From: an uncultured Propionivibrio sp. | GTDB taxonomy: Bacteria > Pseudomonadota > Gammaproteobacteria > Burkholderiales > Rhodocyclaceae | Direction: 5' to 3' | NCBI GenBank assembly: GCA_937923255.1 | Contig: CALAIL010000047.1 | Span: 1-64,000, forward strand | Length of the DNA: 64,000 bases | Position numbers and translations under genes: made by a program | Shown: in pieces, positions 60,471 to 64,000 of the stretch | How positions within the stretch are numbered: position 1 is the first letter of the stretch | Layout of the letters: each line of letters begins with the position of its first letter | The notes under the pieces: model-generated | Database searches by the model: none | What the model was told of the DNA's origin: nothing | Seen by the model: only the letters and a program-made list of their open reading frames with translations

Positions 60471-62627
60471 TCAATTCTCTATGGATGTTTCAGTTCCAAT
60501 AAAAGCTTTCGCCTCCGCCGACGAAGCCAAGGGTAACAGAATGCTGATCTGTGCGCCCGACGGCTGTCGGTTCTGGATGCGGATCACACCGCCATGTTCA
60601 TCGACGATTTTCTTGACGATAGCCAGCCCCAATCCTGTTCCCTGCGCCTTGGTCGTCACATACGGCTCAAAGATACGCGCCATGATTTCCGGCGGAAAAC
60701 CCGCGCCATTATCCGCTACTCTCAACTCGACCATCGAACCGTCGCAGCAGGTCTGGATGCCGATCCACGGATTCTCCATGCCCTCCTGCGCATCTTCGGC
60801 GTTGCGCAGCAGATTATGGATGATCTGGCGCAATTGTGACGCATCGCCACGCACCAGCGGCAAATCCCCGGCCAGCGCCGGCTCGATGCATGCTACGGAA
60901 TTTTCGTACAGCCCGAGCACTTCGCCAATCAGCGCATTCAGATCAAGCGCCGTCAGATCAGGCGGTGGCAGGCGAGCGTAGTCGGAAAATTCATTCACCA
61001 TCCGCTTCATCGCCATGACCTGATTGATGATCGTCTGCGTCGAGCGCTGGAGCATATCGCCATCGCCGCCCGTCAGCTTACCGTCCAGCTTGAGTTGCAG
61101 GCGCTCGGCGGAAAGCTGAATCGGCGTGAGCGGATTCTTGATCTCATGCGCCAGGCGGCGCGCCACTTCGCCCCAGGCGGCACTGCGCTGGGCGGCAACC
61201 AGGCGGGTTACGTCATCGAAAACAGTCACATAGCCGCCGCCGCTATCCTCGGGCAGTTGCGTGCCGCGCAGGTTCAGGATCTGCGGCAGCTCGCCCTGGC
61301 GAGCCAGTTCGATCTGCGTCTGCCACTCCGCGTGTCCATGTTTGGCAAAAGCGTCCCGGATCGCCCCGCCCAGCGGGCACTGCCGCGTCCAGGCATCGAC
61401 CGGCTTGCCGTACAGATCGTCCAAACTATCGCGCAGAATCGTTTTCGCCCCCTGATTGACGGTGCGCAGCAGAAAATGCGCATCGAAAACGAGCACACCG
61501 GCGGACAGGTTCGACAGGATGGACTCCAGATAGGCGCGTGCCGATTCGAGTTCGGCGCGGTGGCGCTCCGTTTCCCGGTGCGCATCGTTGAGCTGGCGCG
61601 TCATCTGGCTGAATGACTGGGTCAGCACGCTCAGTTCGTCGCGGCTATAAATGGCCTGGCGCGGCGTAAAATCGCCGGACGCCACGGCCTGCGTGCCCTC
61701 GGCAAGAATTGACAACGGCGCCGACAGCCGGCGCGCCAGCACGAACGCCGTGGCAATCGCCGTGAATAAGGCGAGCAGCACCGTCAGCGTCAGCGTCAGC
61801 GCATAAATGCGCGTCAATCCCTGGCGGCCAAGGGAGAGTTCCTGGTAGTCGCGGTAAACCGCCTGCACCTGCCCGGCGTTGCTGGCCAGTCCCTCCGGCA
61901 CACTCTGCATGAGCAGCAGCACGCGTGTTTCCCCACCTAGGCCATTGGCGCTAACCGGCGCGTAGGCGCGAATCAGAATGCTGTCGCGTTCGCCCGATTC
62001 CGTTTCGCTATACACGCGGCCGTTACGCACGCGGCTGATCAGTTCGGCGGACGGCTGCGGCAAGGGCGGCGAAGCGAGCTCGCTGGTGGCCGTCGCCAGC
62101 AACAGCCCATTGGCGGCATAAAGCGCCGCCGACTGCACGGCGGCTTGTTCGCGCAGACGGCCAAGCGCCAGATGGGTCTGCATTTCGCCCGATTCGCTCA
62201 TTTCAAGCGCCATACTGCGCGCCTTTTCGATCAGTTCGTCACGAATGGAATCAATCGCCTCGCGCCCGAGGTCGAGGCCGGATTCAAGCGCTTTTTCGAC
62301 GCGCGCATCGAACCAGGCATCGATACTTTTGGTGACGAACTGCACTGACACGCCGTAAACCAGCATGCCGGGCAGCACGGCGATCAGGACGAACATCAGC
62401 ATCAGGCGCAACTTGAGGCGCGAGCCAAAAACCTTGGCATGATGTTCCCGCCACAGCGCATATACCTGCCAGGTAATCAACGCAAACAGGGAAAGGGCGG
62501 CAATGGCGTTCAGCCCCAGTAACCACGGATAATGGCGGACGAACAGCGCCGTATCGGCGCTCGCCGAGGCAAGTAGGAACAATAGAATGCCGCCGAATGC
62601 AGCAGTAAGGATGATCAACGTTTTCAT
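60471..62627 (-). CDS. ntrY: NtrY-type membrane sensor kinase
   Basis: A 718-residue membrane sensor. Helices at about 5-25, 33-54 and 70-92 lead to a periplasmic/linker sensor region. A further helix at about 285-305 precedes HAMP (about 305-360), then a PAS region (370-470). The HisKA phospho-acceptor is His in RRLAHEIKNPLTPIQLSAE, and the HATPase shows DNGAGFPPEIMARIFEP and TGLGLAIVKKIVDEHGG. NtrYX responds to nitrogen or redox conditions in other bacteria; the signal here is unknown. Its start overlaps the stop of the DUF4390 gene as ATGA. Confidence 0.95.
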   Translation of the reverse strand: MKTLIILTAAFGGILLFLLASASADTALFVRHYPWLLGLNAIAALSLFALITWQVYALWREHHAKVFGSRLKLRLMLMFVLIAVLPGMLVYGVSVQFVTKSIDAWFDARVEKALESGLDLGREAIDSIRDELIEKARSMALEMSESGEMQTHLALGRLREQAAVQSAALYAANGLLLATATSELASPPLPQPSAELISRVRNGRVYSETESGERDSILIRAYAPVSANGLGGETRVLLLMQSVPEGLASNAGQVQAVYRDYQELSLGRQGLTRIYALTLTLTVLLALFTAIATAFVLARRLSAPLSILAEGTQAVASGDFTPRQAIYSRDELSVLTQSFSQMTRQLNDAHRETERHRAELESARAYLESILSNLSAGVLVFDAHFLLRTVNQGAKTILRDSLDDLYGKPVDAWTRQCPLGGAIRDAFAKHGHAEWQTQIELARQGELPQILNLRGTQLPEDSGGGYVTVFDDVTRLVAAQRSAAWGEVARRLAHEIKNPLTPIQLSAERLQLKLDGKLTGGDGDMLQRSTQTIINQVMAMKRMVNEFSDYARLPPPDLTALDLNALIGEVLGLYENSVACIEPALAGDLPLVRGDASQLRQIIHNLLRNAEDAQEGMENPWIGIQTCCDGSMVELRVADNGAGFPPEIMARIFEPYVTTKAQGTGLGLAIVKKIVDEHGGVIRIQNRQPSGAQISILLPLASSAEAKAFIGTETSIEN

Positions 62628-63544
62628 GGGGCGCTCTCCCGTATTTTTTGCGTCTCTTGCGCCTCCTGTTTTTCCTGCTGTTCCTGTTGTGGCGCAGGCG
62701 GATCAGGAGAATGTGCGCCGTCCGCACTTGCCTCAGCGCCGGCAAAATCGGCCTCGGTAGGCACGGCGGGAACGTCTGTCGCCGAGTCGGCAGGCAGTGT
62801 TTTGTCCTGCACTTTATCGGGTTCCTTGGTCGCCTCTCCAGCAAGTTCCGCCGCACCTGCGGCCTGATCGGCATGGATCGGCGCCTTGCCGCCTTGAATC
62901 AGCCCGGAGTCCGCTGCCGGTGCACCGGACACATCGGCGCTTGGTGGTTGAAAGCGCCAGCGCAGCCAGCCGGAATCCAGATTCCATTCGGACTTAGCGC
63001 GCGCGCTGACCTGGAACGTCTTGGGCATCTGCGACAGATCCAGCCGCATGCGTAAGGCCGCCAGATAAACGACATCCGGCGATAAATCGCCCTGATCGGC
63101 AACTGGCCAGTTACGCAGCCGCGCCAGCACGCGCAAAGCCTCGTTCAGCGTTGCAAACCCCTGATGCAGCCCGCCGGTAGACAAACGATACCGGCGCGTC
63201 AAGGCATGATAGGAGAGCCGGTACGTGCGGCTGCGCTGGGCGATACGCGCATCGAACCAGTACCAGCGGCTGCGCGTCAATTCAAAGTCAACGACAAAAT
63301 GGAGCTCGATACCGCGATTAATGACCTCTTCGATGCGCGGCGGCAGGTCGATCATAAAATCGGCGGAAAGACCGTAGCCCTCGCCGTCAGCCTCGATGCG
63401 CGGCGTAAACACGGCAATGCCCGAAGCCTGCGCCTGCGGCATCAGGCACATGACCCAAACCAGCATCAGCACGGCCAGCCACGATTGCCAATACCGTGGC
63501 CGATGTTGCTGCCGGCATTGCCGCCCGCCCTCAGCCGGCTTCAC
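62624..63544 (-). CDS. DUF4390 secreted protein
   Basis: About 306 residues from a GTG at 63544 with a perfect AGGAGG six bases upstream. The signal peptide core is WLAVLMLVWVMCLMPQAQA. The DUF4390 domain covers roughly 50-200, with FMIDLPPRIEEVINRGIELH near 62 and the RWYWFDARIAQRSRTYRLSY segment near 95. The last 100 residues are Ala/Asp/Glu/Gln/Pro-rich and probably disordered. It lies in the conserved rsmB-DUF4390-ntrY-ntrX order. Function is unknown; the linkage suggests it modulates NtrY from outside the membrane. The open frame to 63811 lies inside rsmB. Confidence 0.88.
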   Translation of the reverse strand: MKPAEGGRQCRQQHRPRYWQSWLAVLMLVWVMCLMPQAQASGIAVFTPRIEADGEGYGLSADFMIDLPPRIEEVINRGIELHFVVDFELTRSRWYWFDARIAQRSRTYRLSYHALTRRYRLSTGGLHQGFATLNEALRVLARLRNWPVADQGDLSPDVVYLAALRMRLDLSQMPKTFQVSARAKSEWNLDSGWLRWRFQPPSADVSGAPAADSGLIQGGKAPIHADQAAGAAELAGEATKEPDKVQDKTLPADSATDVPAVPTEADFAGAEASADGAHSPDPPAPQQEQQEKQEAQETQKIRESAP

Positions 63545-64000
63545 GCGCGCCCTCCTGAACACCTTGATTTTCCGGCGCATGTCGCTTTTCCAGCAGCGCG
63601 TAGTAGAAACCATCGTTTTCCGGGCACGGCAGCCAGTATTCTTCCGCCAGCTGTCGCGCGTCCGCATGACGGTAAAGAAAAGCATCAACCTGCCCCTTAT
63701 TTTCCTCCTCAAACAGCGAACATGTCGCATAGAGCAGACGCCCTGCCGGCCGGAGCAGCGGCCAGAGCGCATCGAGAATGGCCGCCTGCTCGCGGGCAAA
63801 GCGGCGCACATCGCTTTCCCGGCGCAACGCCTTGATATCGGGATGCCGGCGCACTACGCCCGACGCGGAGCAGGGAACATCGGCAAGGATCGCATCAAAG
63901 GCACGGCCATCCCACCAGTCGGCCGGATGAGCGGCATCCCCGACACACACTTCGGCAGAAAGCTGTAAACGGCGCAGATTGTCCGTGATGCGTGCTGCGC
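63531..64000 (-). CDS. rsmB: 16S rRNA (cytosine-967-C5)-methyltransferase, partial
   Basis: Only the C-terminal 155 or so codons are in the window; the gene continues past 64000. The frame reads RITDNLRRLQLSAEV before the SAM-binding AFDAILADVPCSASGV, where PC is the methyltransferase motif IV Cys. The catalytic Cys is in YATCSLFEEEN. RsmB methylates C967 of 16S rRNA. Its end overlaps the start of the DUF4390 gene by 14 bases. Confidence 0.95.
   Translation of the reverse strand, partial: AARITDNLRRLQLSAEVCVGDAAHPADWWDGRAFDAILADVPCSASGVVRRHPDIKALRRESDVRRFAREQAAILDALWPLLRPAGRLLYATCSLFEEENKGQVDAFLYRHADARQLAEEYWLPCPENDGFYYALLEKRHAPENQGVQEGAREAG

Noticed and set aside
59402..60502. 366-codon plus-strand frame opposite ntrX
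   Set aside because: It is Ser/Arg-rich and lacks domains; ntrX on the other strand has clear receiver and HTH domains.

Overview
The window looks like a piece of a betaproteobacterial chromosome, most likely Rhodocyclales/Nitrosomonadales-type. The reasons are conserved neighbourhoods: gpsA-secB-grxC-rhodanese next to envC-ctpA, glyA-nrdR-ribD, pmbA divergent from darP (yjgA), thyA-folA, dcd beside a large basic amino-acid decarboxylase, a DUF971 gene-ubiE-Tim44-like-ubiJ, hemE-priA, and rsmB-DUF4390-ntrY-ntrX. Base composition is fairly GC-rich and most genes are housekeeping. No tRNA, rRNA, insertion sequence, prophage or CRISPR array was recognised.

Layout. 1-621: 40-bp repeat units and no convincing gene. 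622-8.5 kb: gpsA, SH3, secB, grxC and rhodanese genes (minus strand), envC and ctpA (plus), ribD and nrdR (minus). 8.6-13.7 kb: glyA, then a TakP-like TRAP transporter whose dctQM and dctP genes converge on a shared bidirectional terminator. 14.1-17.3 kb: a five-gene minus-strand operon with a CsgG/HfaB-type outer-membrane lipoprotein and four small secreted proteins, ending in a strong terminator; it resembles a reduced curli/holdfast-anchor fibre system. 17.8-25 kb: an orphan maleate isomerase, a frameshifted membrane-protein gene, ilvD, lgt, methylmalonyl-CoA epimerase and a degenerate PilZ-like protein. 25-39.4 kb: pmbA/darP, a PilZ protein paralogous to the previous one, thyA-folA, a LysP-like permease with a decarboxylase, dcd, sodC, mrp and metG.

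39.5-47.3 kb: a tightly coupled operon of a small membrane protein, hyfB, hyfC, hyfE, hyfF, hyfG, hyfI and acylphosphatase. The HyfG homologue has lost the cysteines that bind the NiFe site while HyfI keeps its iron-sulfur cysteines. The complex is therefore an energy-converting hydrogenase-related (Ehr) complex, not a hydrogenase. 47.6-52.4 kb: a His/Arg-rich protein with a ten-Asp tail, DUF971, ubiE, Tim44-like, a truncated ubiJ, a DUF2242 lipoprotein and a TauE-type exporter. 52.4-56.9 kb: repeat clusters around hemE and priA, with an AT-rich, DnaA-box-bearing gap between the two genes that could be a replication origin or DnaA titration site. 56.9-64 kb: a K+ channel/TrkA protein, a small membrane protein, NtrX with a degraded AAA+ core, NtrY, DUF4390 and the 3' part of rsmB.

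The best leads are the CsgG/HfaB-like operon, the Ehr complex without NiFe ligands, the family of 40-bp hairpin repeats found at five or more intergenic sites, and the hemE-priA gap.
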